A stretch of DNA of 64,000 nucleotides from NCBI GenBank assembly GCA_020634035.1, contig JACKCM010000001.1, positions 930,001-994,000 of the forward strand, given 5' to 3'. The DNA is from Candidatus Obscuribacterales bacterium (GTDB lineage Bacteria; Cyanobacteriota; Vampirovibrionia; Obscuribacterales; Obscuribacteraceae). The position numbers and the translations under genes were made by a program. Below the pieces are notes generated by a model. It made no database searches. It was given only the letters and a program-made list of their open reading frames with translations, and was not told the origin of the DNA. Positions 41,960 through 50,342 of the stretch are shown here, one piece after another; the first letter of the stretch is position 1; every line of letters begins with the position of its first letter.

Positions 41960-42178
41960 AGTAAGGCAGCAATTAGTATATGAGGAGCAATTCGATTATA
42001 GCCTATTGGTAAGTTCTTGCTTTATCTGCGGTTCATGAGAGTAAAACTATATACGATAATAGAAATGGTGAAAAAAGAAAATCATCTTCTATCTCGCCGT
42101 TCAAATTGCGCACCACGGGCAGTGTGCGGTTTTTTCAACCGGACACATACCCGTGGCGGCATGGGGCAGCAATGTGAA

Positions 42179-42694
42179 CTACTGGGGCAGCTTCCGTCCT
42201 TTGACGTCGCCGCAGATCATGTTGTAGCGACCGGAGACAAAGTCCTCGGACTGGAAGAAGGCGCAGCCTTCCGAAGCGTAGAAATTGATGGCGCGGTGAC
42301 TCTTGAAGACAGTGCCGTCGGGGCGCAGCTGCTCGACCAGATAGAGAGTGGGTCGACTCTGGTTGTTGGCCGATGCGTTGGGCTGGGTCGCCGGCGTTGG
42401 CAGATCCACCCGATAGGCTTCGACGTTGCCGCAGATCATGTTGTAGCGGTCGCCGGATACATAGTGCTCCGGCTGATAGAAAGCGCAGCCTTCCGAAGCG
42501 TAGAAATTGGAGGTGCGCTCCACCGAGATCACTTCCATGTCGTGGTTGTAGTGCACCACTTCATAGACCGGGGGCGGCGGCGGCGGCGTGTTGTCGCTTT
42601 CTCCGCAGCCCGAAAGAACAAGGGTGAGGCCCAGGAGAACGAGGGCGAAGCCCGAGCGGACCAAGCCCGGGAATTTAAGGGTATGCTTCATCAT
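42179..42694 (-). CDS. Lipoprotein with two internal repeats
   Basis: 171 residues. Signal peptide with lipobox LVLSGC at about residue 30, then a Pro-rich stretch (six Pro in a row). Two repeats follow: NFYASEGCAFYQPEHYVSG with DRYNMICGNVEAYR, and NFYASEGCAFFQSEDFVSG with RYNMICGDVKGRK. The Cys pairs in each repeat probably form one disulfide. The repeats are also near-identical as DNA, indicating recent duplication. AGGAGCC precedes the ATG. No family recognised. Confidence 0.65.
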   Translation of the reverse strand: MMKHTLKFPGLVRSGFALVLLGLTLVLSGCGESDNTPPPPPPVYEVVHYNHDMEVISVERTSNFYASEGCAFYQPEHYVSGDRYNMICGNVEAYRVDLPTPATQPNASANNQSRPTLYLVEQLRPDGTVFKSHRAINFYASEGCAFFQSEDFVSGRYNMICGDVKGRKLPQ

Positions 42695-43164
42695 GTTCGG
42701 CTCCTAGTGTCTTGGAGATCTCCGGCTTTCTAACGGCAAGGAATCCACGCCCGACGATGACTCGACAGTGCCCGAGGATGAACCGACGGCAGTACAGGGC
42801 GATGAAGGCGCCTGGACTATCGGGTATCAGCTTGGTGCAAGAGTGGCGGTGGTGGAAGCTTCCTCGAAGTTCTGAGAGACAGAGATATACTTCAGGCTAT
42901 ATTCAAAGCCTTATGAATTCAAAACAGGCTTTAAAAGCTCTTTTAAAATGATGAAGCGAGATGAAGCTTGAAAGCTTATCTGGATAAGGGTCTTGCCCAT
43001 TGTTACGGCAATAGTCAAGAAGTAAATTTGGCAGGATTAATACAAAAGAGGCTGGCCCTGCCTCCGAGAGCCTGAATGAACAGGATGCATCGCAGAAGAC
43101 AGGGCCAGTTTTGAGGGAGGACCGCAAGTTTTCGGCTACAGGTCTGGACTGAACTCAGCCAACC
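42695..43164. other. Intergenic region with a terminator for the aldo/keto reductase
   Basis: 470 bases with no supportable gene. CTGGCCCTG (43052-43060) pairs with CAGGGCCAG (43100-43108). Read on the minus strand the structure is followed by CCTCTTTTGTATT, so it may end transcription of the reductase gene at 43165, although the 39-nt loop is large. TTTAAAAGCTCTTTTAAA near 42933 is a further AT-rich dyad. Confidence 0.4.
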
Positions 43165-44271
43165 TCAGGCACGGACTAACTCCTTGTCATGCCGCTCGGC
43201 ATCGCTTGCCGGAGCCAGCGGATTGACATCGAAGCTCTCGCCATTGATGTGGGCTCCGCCATACCCGAAAGGACCGGCGTTCTGAATGAACTGAGCCGGA
43301 AAGTCCAGAGTGGGTTCGGAGACTTTGTTCAACCGCTTCATTTGAGCTTCGCTCAGATGAATGTCGAGGGCGGCGATATTGTCGTCGAGCTGTTTCAGCG
43401 AGGTGGCTCCGAAAATAGAGGAGGTGACACCGGGCATCTGCTGTACCCAGGCAAGTGCCACCCTTGCCGGAGTGGTGTCCAGCTCTTTGGCCACCGCTTT
43501 GACTTCGTCGACGATGTCGAAGTTGTGGTCGGTGAGGAAGCGGGTCACCCATTCTCCACGACCGGGTTCGACCTTGTCTTTCTCTTCGCGTTTGTATTTG
43601 CCGGTGAGAATGCCACCCTTTAGAGGCGACCAGGGGGTGATGCCCAGGCCCAATTCGAGAGCCATGGGGACAAGTTCGCCTTCTACGGTTCTTTCGATGA
43701 GGGAGTATTCGACTTGCAGGGCGATGAGCGGGCTCCAGCCCCGGAATTTGGCTGTGGTCTGCGCCTGGGCGCATTTCCAGGCCGGGGTGTCGGAGAAGCC
43801 GATGTATCTGATTTTTCCTGATTTGACCAGGTCGTCGAGGGCGCTCATGGTCTCTTCGATGGGGGTGAAGCGGTCCCAGCAGTGCATCCAGTAGAGGTCG
43901 ATATAGTCGGTCTGGAGCCGCTGCAGCGAGCGATCGACCGCCGAGTGCATCGACTTGCGGCTGGCGCCACCACCGTTGGGGTCACCTGTGTACATGTTGC
44001 CGAAGAATTTTGTGGCAATAACCAGTTGGTCCCGGCGCAGTTTTTCTTTTTTGATGAAGTCGCCGATGATTTTTTCGGAATGACCTTTGGTATAAAGATT
44101 GGCTGTGTCGAGAAAGTTGCCGCCCAGCTCTAAATAGCGAGCGATGATTTTGTAGGAATCCTCTACGGTAGAGCCCCAGCCCCAGTCTTCTCCGAAGGTC
44201 ATAGTGCCCAGGCTCAGCGGGCTGACACGCAGTCCCGAATGTCCCAGGGTTACATAGTTGTTCAAAGCCAT
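43165..44271 (-). CDS. Aldo/keto reductase
   Basis: 368 residues of the (alpha/beta)8 AKR family, similar in style to YajO/Tas or the K-channel beta subunit. The catalytic tetrad is seen: Asp and Tyr in DTANLYTKGHSE, Lys in VIATKFFG and His in DLYWMHCWD. GITPWSPLKGGILTGKYKR and GATSLKQLDDNIAAL at the C-terminus bind the NADP phosphate and adenine. Typical NADPH-dependent carbonyl reductase, cytoplasmic; substrate unknown. AAGGAG precedes the ATG. Stand-alone gene. Confidence 0.9.
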   Translation of the reverse strand: MALNNYVTLGHSGLRVSPLSLGTMTFGEDWGWGSTVEDSYKIIARYLELGGNFLDTANLYTKGHSEKIIGDFIKKEKLRRDQLVIATKFFGNMYTGDPNGGGASRKSMHSAVDRSLQRLQTDYIDLYWMHCWDRFTPIEETMSALDDLVKSGKIRYIGFSDTPAWKCAQAQTTAKFRGWSPLIALQVEYSLIERTVEGELVPMALELGLGITPWSPLKGGILTGKYKREEKDKVEPGRGEWVTRFLTDHNFDIVDEVKAVAKELDTTPARVALAWVQQMPGVTSSIFGATSLKQLDDNIAALDIHLSEAQMKRLNKVSEPTLDFPAQFIQNAGPFGYGGAHINGESFDVNPLAPASDAERHDKELVRA

Positions 44272-44895
44272 ATGATTAAGATCTCCTTCCGGCGCGTTTT
44301 GTGGGATTGGCAGATCATAGCTTTATGACTTCCGTTTAATCATGAATTCAACCGGAATTTTATATTTGCTCGGGGGCGGAGACCAAAAAGAGTTAGTCAC
44401 CGCAACAAATAAACGGAGATTTAGCCGATTCCGCCGGGATGTCGATGGCGCAACCTAGCGGATCATCCTAAAGATTGAGCCTTTCTAGAAAGCTTGGTCG
44501 GATTTTCTAGCTTTTGTGCCCTTTTCTCGGCTCGGCTCTCTTGCTTTAGTTTGGATCTTGTTAGCGCGAGCCTTACATATCAACCTATAGAAGGGCTCTT
44601 TTGACCCTCAAATATCGGGTTCGATTAAGGGTCGCCATATAGCTACTTGCTTATGGAGGCTAACCCTTTATAGATTTAGCTATCTTCTTTTGTTTCAAAT
44701 CTCAGAGGCTTCTATACAGCTCATTTCATCCAAAGCGTTCTAGGCAGCTATTTCCTGGTTATCTTTCGAATCTTCCGATTCGTGAATAGAGACCCCCTCC
44801 GGAAATGCTGTCTTGTCCTGTCCTGTCAGACAGACCGGATTTGAATGAGCTGAATTCGAGTTCTGCATGTCTTATCTAACGAAAAGGAAATGGCA
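44272..44895. other. Long intergenic region, nothing identified
   Basis: 624 bases between divergent genes with frequent stops in all frames. It must hold two promoters, but none could be placed reliably. No repeat or RNA gene was recognised. Confidence 0.3.
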
Positions 44896-45510
44896 ATGAC
44901 CAGCAAATCCACAGCATCTGAAAAGACTGTTCTCGTTTCTTCCCCGGACCTTCCTGTCACCTTCAAGGTCACCCGGGCTTTTCGCGGTCATCTCGAGAAT
45001 CTCGAAGTTCCCGAGACCGACGTTTTCGTCATGACCCACATGAATCACGCCAAGTTCGGCAAAGGCACCCTCGCTCTCGATGAATTCACCGGCGGTGCTC
45101 TCTGCCGTGCCATCGAAGCGGCCGGATTCAAGGGCAAGGGCGGCGAACACCTGGTGGTCGACCTGGACGACAGCCCGATCAAGCATGTGCTTCTGATCGG
45201 ACTCGGCGCCCAGGACGATGTGCACCGCACCACCATCTGCGCCATGTACCGCATGATCGTCGACGAGGCTGCCCGGCTCGGCGCTGCCAAGATCACCATC
45301 CCCTTCTTCCCGGGGCTTTTGATCGACGTCAACTATCGCGGACTGCTGGCTGTGCTGCGCTGCCGTCTCGGCGAGCGTCACCATTCGGGCGCCCTGGGCA
45401 ATCTCACCGAAGTCGAGATTCTCTGCACCGCCCAGGCTCGCCGGCACATTCTCGACGGTCTCAAGGTCGAGAAGCAGCTCTGTCCCTTCTGTCGCGACCC
45501 GAAGTTCTAA
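44896..45510 (+). CDS. Stand-alone leucyl-aminopeptidase N-terminal (macro-like) domain protein
   Basis: Start set at ATG 44896 (MTSKSTASEKT), eight bases after AAGG; an ATG six bases earlier is too close to the ribosome site. 204 residues. TGGALCRAIEAAGFKGKGGE and SPIKHVLLIGLGAQDDV match the N-terminal domain of M17 aminopeptidases, which has a macro-domain fold. The catalytic C-terminal domain is absent; instead there is a short tail ending KQLCPFCRDPKF with a CPFC pair that could bind a metal or be redox active. The gene is C/G-rich at third positions, suggesting high expression. In M17 enzymes this domain aids hexamerisation and, in PepA, DNA binding; here the role is open. Confidence 0.75.
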   Translation: MTSKSTASEKTVLVSSPDLPVTFKVTRAFRGHLENLEVPETDVFVMTHMNHAKFGKGTLALDEFTGGALCRAIEAAGFKGKGGEHLVVDLDDSPIKHVLLIGLGAQDDVHRTTICAMYRMIVDEAARLGAAKITIPFFPGLLIDVNYRGLLAVLRCRLGERHHSGALGNLTEVEILCTAQARRHILDGLKVEKQLCPFCRDPKF

Positions 45511-45532
45511 GGTTCGACGAAGCGGCAGAGGA

Positions 45533-45595
45533 AGTACAGAAAGTACAGAAAGTACAGGAAGTACAGGAAGTACAAGAGGTAGAGGAAGTGTAAGA
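45533..45595. repeat. Tandem 9-bp repeat, seven units
   Basis: Units AGTACAGAA x2, AGTACAGGA x2, AGTACAAGA, then diverged GGTAGAGGA and AGTGTAAGA. It begins 23 bases after the aminopeptidase-domain gene and lies before its terminator, so it is transcribed as 3' UTR. Confidence 0.85.
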
Positions 45596-45624
45596 GAACC
45601 CGAGTGGTTCCGTGCTTTTGGTAG

Positions 45625-45670
45625 AGAGTGGCATGGGGCAAAACGCCCTGTGCCACTCTTTCCTTCTTTC
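45625..45670 (+). terminator. Terminator after the aminopeptidase-domain gene
   Basis: AGAGTGGCATGGGGC and GCCCTGTGCCACTCT form a long stem with two imperfect positions around a short AAAAC loop, followed by TTCCTTCTTTC. It lies about 115 bases after the stop. Confidence 0.8.
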
Positions 45671-45706
45671 ATGCGAAATCTCTCTTCCCCCGGAATTTCT
45701 CGTGAA

Positions 45707-45739
45707 CGCTGTCTGTCTCTTGTTCGCTGTCTGTCTCTC
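45707..45739. repeat. Direct repeat CGCTGTCTGTCTCT, two copies
   Basis: Exact 14-bp copies at 45707-45720 and 45726-45739 (19-bp period), immediately outside the dispersed repeat element at 45746. Confidence 0.7.
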
Positions 45740-45745
45740 GAACAC

Positions 45746-45919
45746 TGCCTATGCTGTTGCAACTTCTTTGTTGCCATTTTAAATTCGTCCGCTCATCGAC
45801 CGATGTTCGCAATGCCTTATCAGTGCACGGTTTGTGGGAACGGCTGTGCGGCTCGATCAATTTTATCCGGCAACAAATTTGTTGCCAGAACATAGGCAGC
45901 CATGCAGAGACATGGGCAG
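45746..45919 (-). repeat. Dispersed repeat element, copy A
   Basis: On the minus strand it shares with 55119-55261 a left end CTGCCTATGTTCTGGCAACA plus AATNTGTTGC, and a right end TAAGGCATTNCGAACATC then GTCGATGAGCNGACGA. The core between them differs but has equal length. Here the palindrome GGCAACAAATTTGTTGCC (45869-45886) is perfect, and the outer CTGCCTATG (45746-45754) is matched by CATAGGCAG (45891-45899), giving terminal inverted repeats like those of a MITE. A weakly conserved peptide frame runs through both copies. Confidence 0.75.
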
Positions 45920-46100
45920 TTTTGATGAGACAACGGGCATGGCTGGCGCTAAAGAAGACACCAGCTCCTTTTCTTGTGTATTTTTTGCTTTTTTTGTTAA
46001 TACTATAAGAAGCAGTAGTGCGTGAATTTAGAGAGAATGGAGGAAGGCGATTCTTGCGAACGCCTTCCCCCAAAATCAAATAGCAGAATCCGTCAGGCGA

Positions 46101-46196
46101 TTACCATCTGCGACTGCCGCCGCCACCGCCGCGGTTGTTCTTCGACAGAAGGTTGACCACGACGACGATGATGATAATCAGGAGGATGAGCTTCAT
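46101..46196 (-). CDS. Tiny single-span membrane peptide, 31 residues
   Basis: MKLILLIIIIVVVVNLLSKN followed by a Gly-rich basic end (RGGGGGSRRW). One transmembrane helix made almost only of Leu/Ile/Val. Its codons are C/G-biased like neighbouring well-expressed genes (ATC/GTC/CTC runs), which argues for a real gene. No strong Shine-Dalgarno is present. No family recognised. Confidence 0.4.
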   Translation of the reverse strand: MKLILLIIIIVVVVNLLSKNNRGGGGGSRRW

Positions 46197-46261
46197 AGCT
46201 TTTCTTTCTTTTGCTGCGGGATTCTGATTCGTTGAATCAGTCTTGGATCGTATCGAGAGTC

Positions 46262-47524
46262 TTATTCGATCGCTTCATCGACAACTGCATCAGCAACTGC
46301 TTCGGCAACTGCATCGAGATAGGCGGAGGGATCGTATGCGGCAATCGCGTCCTCGACCTGACGGTCGTAGGAGTTGTCGATGCCGACGAGATCCCGCGAT
46401 TCCACCAGCCACTTCTTTGCCGCCACACAGTTGTTGAGGGCGACGAAGAGGTCGAGCAGCTCCGCGTCTTCGGCGCGGTTGGGCAGCTGGCGCTTGTCGT
46501 AGAAACGTTGCAGATCGGCTGCCTGCAGGCACTCTCTGGTATGGCGATAGACATCGCGCAGAATCGGCGTGATCTTATCCGCTGCCACATCCAGCGCCAG
46601 GGTCGCCTGGCGGACAGAAAGGGCGGCGAGATAGAACTGCGCCTCTTTGACGCGCTGCTCCGCTTCGATGCGATCGAAGAGCTCCTGGTCGCCTTTGACC
46701 GAGGCGCTCTCCAGCCGGGAGTGATACTGCTTGCGATTGAGCTTGCCGTTGGCATCGATGAAACGCCAGATGCAGTCTCGACGTTCCCACCAGGCTTTCT
46801 TCAGGGCGACGGTCGCCTCCTTGAGCACCGCCTCCTGTCCCTCGGGTTCCGCCACCTCGATAAACGAGAAATCGTAGGCGCGGGCGCCGAAGGTCGGCTT
46901 GGGAAGGGCGGTGTCTTCGAAGATGGCAGCCATCGCCTCGAAGGTTTTCGACCAGGGCAGGTCGACCACACCGTCGAGGGAGCGCAGGCAGGAGCCGTCT
47001 TCTGCAGCCAGGGCGCGGACCTTCATGGTCAGCTCCACACAGCCGGCGGTCAGGAAGTCTCGGCTGGGCTGGCTGACCTCGGCCAGACGGCCGGTGGTGA
47101 GAGCCAGAAGCTGCCGAGTCTCTTCTGCCAGCGGCACCAGATCGCCGAGGGCCTGATGATAGCTGAGCACCGTGTTGAGCAGCTTGGCCCGGTAGGCGTA
47201 CTGCATGGTGGTCAGGTCACGACGCTCTTTGTCGCCGGTTGCTTCGCGAAGACGCTGCAGATACTGGGGCTCGTTGATACGGCCGCGGTCGTATTTGGCG
47301 TCTTTCGAAAAGACCTGAGCGAAGGGGAGGACGAGCAGGACGTTGAGTTCTGCCAGTCGTGCCACCGTCGGGCGCAGGTCTTCGGGCAGGGCATCGGGAT
47401 CGATGGCATTGAAGACGTTTTTGTCATCGCCGGCGTGGACGATTTGCATGTTGAAAGAGGTGAGCCACCTGGCGGTCTCTTTCATCTCTTCGGGGAGATT
47501 CTCGATATTCACTTGTCTGGACAT
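46262..47524 (-). CDS. Hypothetical soluble protein, 420 residues
   Basis: Starts MSRQVNIENLPEEMKETARW with AGGAAA upstream. Mostly alpha-helical and charged, no signal peptide or membrane span. Helical stretches such as RVKEAQFYLAALSVRQATLA suggest a repeat or scaffold fold. The C-terminus DAVAEAVADAVVDEAIE is an acidic Ala/Val helix encoded by a short imperfect DNA repeat. Strong C/G third-position bias suggests high expression. I do not recognise the family. Confidence 0.7.
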   Translation of the reverse strand: MSRQVNIENLPEEMKETARWLTSFNMQIVHAGDDKNVFNAIDPDALPEDLRPTVARLAELNVLLVLPFAQVFSKDAKYDRGRINEPQYLQRLREATGDKERRDLTTMQYAYRAKLLNTVLSYHQALGDLVPLAEETRQLLALTTGRLAEVSQPSRDFLTAGCVELTMKVRALAAEDGSCLRSLDGVVDLPWSKTFEAMAAIFEDTALPKPTFGARAYDFSFIEVAEPEGQEAVLKEATVALKKAWWERRDCIWRFIDANGKLNRKQYHSRLESASVKGDQELFDRIEAEQRVKEAQFYLAALSVRQATLALDVAADKITPILRDVYRHTRECLQAADLQRFYDKRQLPNRAEDAELLDLFVALNNCVAAKKWLVESRDLVGIDNSYDRQVEDAIAAYDPSAYLDAVAEAVADAVVDEAIE

Positions 47525-47941
47525 TAGTGTTTCCTGGGGCCTGAGTAGTTGGGTTGAAGAATATGCTTGTGCTCAGGCGGTTGAGCATATTCCCATGGAC
47601 ATTTCACGGCGGATTTTCTCGGCAAGGAATATGCTCGAGAAAGGCTCGTGAAGATGCCATTCTTCACCGCTTCCAAAAGGTCTCCGTCCCAGAGTCGATA
47701 CCGACGTCGCTCTATAACCGGGACACTGGGTCTCGGTTAGGCTTAGCAAGGAGTCGCATCGGGGGTCGGGAGGTTTTTAGATTCGGGGAGGTTTTTGGAG
47801 AACGGATGAAGAACATCTAGAACTTAGATGCCAGCAAGAAGTGATTTCCAGTAGCCTGATCTCTATTTAGTACTGTAAACAGTCATGAATAGACGAAATA
47901 GGGAGGCTTTTGAACATACTGTGTTAAGAGAACGAGAAAGG
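47525..47941. other. Intergenic region with a repeated 9-mer
   Basis: 417 bases without a supportable gene. GAATATGCT occurs at 47559-47567 and 47627-47635 and inverted (AGCATATTC) at 47584-47592, forming a possible hairpin or operator upstream of the minus-strand gene that starts at 47524. Confidence 0.3.
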
Positions 47942-48346
47942 TTAAGAACGGTTATCGCCCACTTCTGAACTCTGCGAGCCTGGCCAACCAGGGGCTAATG
48001 CGACTGTGGTAGCCCGTCTTTTTTCTAGTGAGCCCAGATAGAGAAATTTTGACGTGGTGGAAATGCCGAAAAGAAGCGCCAGTGCGATTGAAACTGGTGC
48101 GGCAATGGATGTGGTGAAGGGGGAGAGGGCGACAGCGAGAAGGGCGAAGAGTTCGAAAAGTCCGAAGGCGGCGTCGCTGGAGATTCGACTGCCATTACGG
48201 TCTAAATAAAGAGCCAGAGCGGATCTGAGATGGAGATAGAAAAAGAGCACGACGAAGGCCGCCAGACCGAAATCCGGCATGGTCAGAGCCATGGTGATAA
48301 GCGACATGATGGTTATGGCGTCAGCTGAGTGAATTAAAAAAGCCAT
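47942..48346 (-). CDS. Small multi-pass membrane protein
   Basis: 134 residues with three to four hydrophobic helices (DAITIMSLITMALTM, FGLAAFVVLFFYLHL, FGLFELFALLAVAL, APVSIALALLFGIS) and a short polar tail rich in Ser/Gly. No clear Shine-Dalgarno. Family not recognised; topology suggests an inner-membrane protein. Confidence 0.55.
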   Translation of the reverse strand: MAFLIHSADAITIMSLITMALTMPDFGLAAFVVLFFYLHLRSALALYLDRNGSRISSDAAFGLFELFALLAVALSPFTTSIAAPVSIALALLFGISTTSKFLYLGSLEKRRATTVALAPGWPGSQSSEVGDNRS

Positions 48347-48448
48347 GGCAAGTGATTAGTTCTGCTTCTTTCTGGGGTGAGCTGAGAAATTTTGCTCAGT
48401 TGCTTTTCTATTTATGCCCTTTTGAGACCGCTATGCTGCGCAGTGTCT

Positions 48449-48835
48449 TTATTTGCGTATTTTGATCGCTTTCGATTCTGCCCGAAAGCGCAGCTCGCCC
48501 CATTCGCCCAGGGTGTAGTACCAGCCGTTCTCGAAGAACATGGCGTCGACACCGCCCAGGTTCTTCTTCTTGAACTTTCCTTTCTGGGGCTTCACATGCT
48601 GTCCGGTCCAGACATATTCGCTGACACCGTCGAACTCTATCTGGCCGCCCTTAAAAGCTTTGCCCGCAGCGTAGGCGGGATGGGCATCGGTGAGCTGGAA
48701 GCTGCCCACGAAGACAATCTTCTCTCCCACTCTTATCTCGGTGATGCAGCTATCCTCCATGAGAACGCCGTCGAAGCCTTCCCACTCCCAGTAGTCGTTA
48801 TGCTCGATCTTGACGCCGATCAGCTCTTCTTCCAT
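48449..48835 (-). CDS. Hypothetical cytoplasmic protein
   Basis: 128 residues, beta-rich and aromatic (HNDYWEWEGFDGVLMED, FFENGWYYTLGEWGELRF). It begins MEEELIGVKIEHNDYW with AGAGAG upstream. The Lys-rich KPQKGKFKKKNLGG segment is basic. No motif recognised. It precedes the membrane protein at 47942 on the same strand by 102 bases. Confidence 0.6.
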   Translation of the reverse strand: MEEELIGVKIEHNDYWEWEGFDGVLMEDSCITEIRVGEKIVFVGSFQLTDAHPAYAAGKAFKGGQIEFDGVSEYVWTGQHVKPQKGKFKKKNLGGVDAMFFENGWYYTLGEWGELRFRAESKAIKIRK

Positions 48836-49333
48836 GGTTCACTCTCTTGTGTGTTTCTTGTTTCTTGTTTCTTGTTTTTTGAACAGCCTCTCATTATAAA
48901 CACTTGTTATACGCGTCTGGGCTTATTCAGGGGGCGAAGGCTGAAAAGTCTGGTGCAGCAAGGCTATCGCCCAGGCTAGCGCAGCTTGTCAAGCGTAAAC
49001 AAAGTAACGATGCTTTAGCTATCTGAACTTAGCTTGTTCTACCTATCATGAACCTATAGGTTGCTAAGTATCCATAACTAGTTCTCTGTTTTTCAATTTC
49101 GGGAGATTATCCAGCCTCAATCATTGTCTATCCTGTAGTTCGCCAGAAAGTCTTCGTTTCGGTCACCGAATCTGGTGCTGCCGCGAAAGCTGTCTTGCGT
49201 TCAGGAAAGGGCTGAGTCTTTCGGAATTGTAGCCTGCATTACCCTCGAATCGAAACCCAAGCGTAAGCGCGGGTTGAAGTTCGAGTTCAAGTTAGAGTTC
49301 TATGCAGGTTCAAATTTTTGAGGAGTGATCCCC
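48836..49333. other. Intergenic region with a short TTTCTTG repeat
   Basis: 498 bases without a convincing gene. GTTTCTTG-type 7-bp units repeat three times at about 48849-48873. A weak long-range dyad (GGGCGA about 48932, TCGCCC about 48967) is also present. The end supplies the AGGAG of the next gene. Confidence 0.3.
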
Positions 49334-49738
49334 ATGCAAGGGTCTGAAGGATCCATTGGAGTAATCCTGCTCTTTCTCTTTCTCGGCGTCGCACTTATCG
49401 TGGGCGTTCGTGGCATCGCGGTTACCGCTGTCAGGCAGCGCCGTGAGGCCGAAGAGAGAGAGGCATATCGTCGTCGCGAGAATGACGCGATGAGCAAGCT
49501 CACCGCCGCCAGCGACGAGTTCAAGCGCATCAAGGACGAGTTCGATTCGTTCTGCGAAGGCATGGACGAAGAGGAGCGCAAGGCTCTCTGGAAGCCCGTG
49601 GACGAGAAGCTGGCCGAAGTGCCCATCGTCCTGATCGAGTCCGGTTTCGCCGCGGCTTTGCCCCTGCAGGAAGCGTGCAACGCTCTTGCTCGGCAGGTTC
49701 TCGCGGCTCGGCTCGAAGCGCTCGGCGTCAGCCAGTAA
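49334..49738 (+). CDS. Membrane-anchored coiled-coil protein
   Basis: Start at ATG 49334 (MQGSEGSIGVIL) eight bases after AGGAG; a GTG at 49325 lies inside that site. 134 residues: one N-terminal transmembrane helix (GVILLFLFLGVALIVGV), then a highly charged helix (RQRREAEEREAYRRRENDAM) and a second helical part. Type I/II single-span protein with a cytoplasmic coiled coil. C/G-rich codons. No family recognised. Confidence 0.65.
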   Translation: MQGSEGSIGVILLFLFLGVALIVGVRGIAVTAVRQRREAEEREAYRRRENDAMSKLTAASDEFKRIKDEFDSFCEGMDEEERKALWKPVDEKLAEVPIVLIESGFAAALPLQEACNALARQVLAARLEALGVSQ

Positions 49739-49832
49739 GTGGTATCAGCCAGCAAGCGGCATCTGCTTGTTAGGCAAGTAAATCCCAGTTCAACCTGAAC
49801 CGGAGCTGAGCGCTCCGAACGGAGAACATACC

Positions 49833-50033
49833 ATGGCACTCAACATTCGCACGGTCGTCATCGCGGTGGTGGTCATTCTGCTGCTGCTCATCTTCCTGAA
49901 AAGCCTCGTCAAGATGGCTTTCTGGTTCCTGATCGTCGGCGGGATTGGCTACGTCGTCTGGAAGGCGTTCTTCAAGAAGGCGCCGGACGAGCAACCCAAG
50001 ATCGGCGGCTCGAAGCGCTACGACGACTTCTGA
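49833..50033 (+). CDS. Small membrane protein, 66 residues
   Basis: MALNIRTVVIAVVVILLLLI and WFLIVGGIGYVVWKAF are two hydrophobic helices, followed by a basic/polar tail FFKKAPDEQPKIGGSK. GGAGAAC precedes the ATG and a strong terminator follows. Codon use is like the preceding gene, 94 bases upstream, so the two probably share a transcript. Confidence 0.7.
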   Translation: MALNIRTVVIAVVVILLLLIFLKSLVKMAFWFLIVGGIGYVVWKAFFKKAPDEQPKIGGSKRYDDF

Positions 50034-50089
50034 GGTCGAAAGGCTTAATAGGCCGAAGCAGGGCAATGACATTGTCCTGACTGAGCTTT

Positions 50090-50150
50090 CGTTCCCGGCT
50101 GGCATTTTGCTGGCCGGGAACGACTTTCTTTTGAGGTTTTTTTTTGACGC
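50090..50150 (+). terminator. Rho-independent terminator
   Basis: CGTTCCCGGC (50090-50099) pairs with GCCGGGAACG (50113-50122), followed by ACTTTCTTTTGAGG and a run of nine T. Ends the small membrane-protein transcript. Confidence 0.9.
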
Positions 50151-50257
50151 TGTCTTCTTCTCTTACTCTTCTCGAAAGAAATACTATATCGAGCAGTATA
50201 AAGAGGGCTGAAAGAAAGAGACGAGCTGTTATCCAGATCGCCTCCCTCTTTTGAGCT

Positions 50258-50302
50258 GGTAAAAAACGAGGGTCCCGGTAAGCTGAATTGCTACCGGGAC
50301 CC
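50258..50302 (-). terminator. Terminator of the catalase/dioxygenase fusion gene
   Basis: GGGTCCCGGTA (50270-50280) and TACCGGGACCC (50292-50302) form an 11-bp stem. On the minus strand it is followed by TCGTTTTTTACC. It lies 40 bases after the stop of the large gene. Confidence 0.9.
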
Positions 50303-50342
50303 CCTGAAACTCACCTGTGCTTATGCCCGCTCAGGCATCAGC

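Noticed and set aside
42712..42951. 79-codon plus-strand frame between two minus-strand genes
   Set aside because: Arg/Met/Pro-rich composition, no ribosome site, no homology recognised.
45533..45595. Tandem repeats considered as a CRISPR array
   Set aside because: Units are 9 bp with no spacers, and no cas genes are present.
46211..47527. 438-codon open frame on the plus strand versus the 420-codon minus frame
   Set aside because: The minus frame has a proper start, ribosome site and balanced helical composition; the plus frame is Gly/Val-biased and was treated as the shadow.
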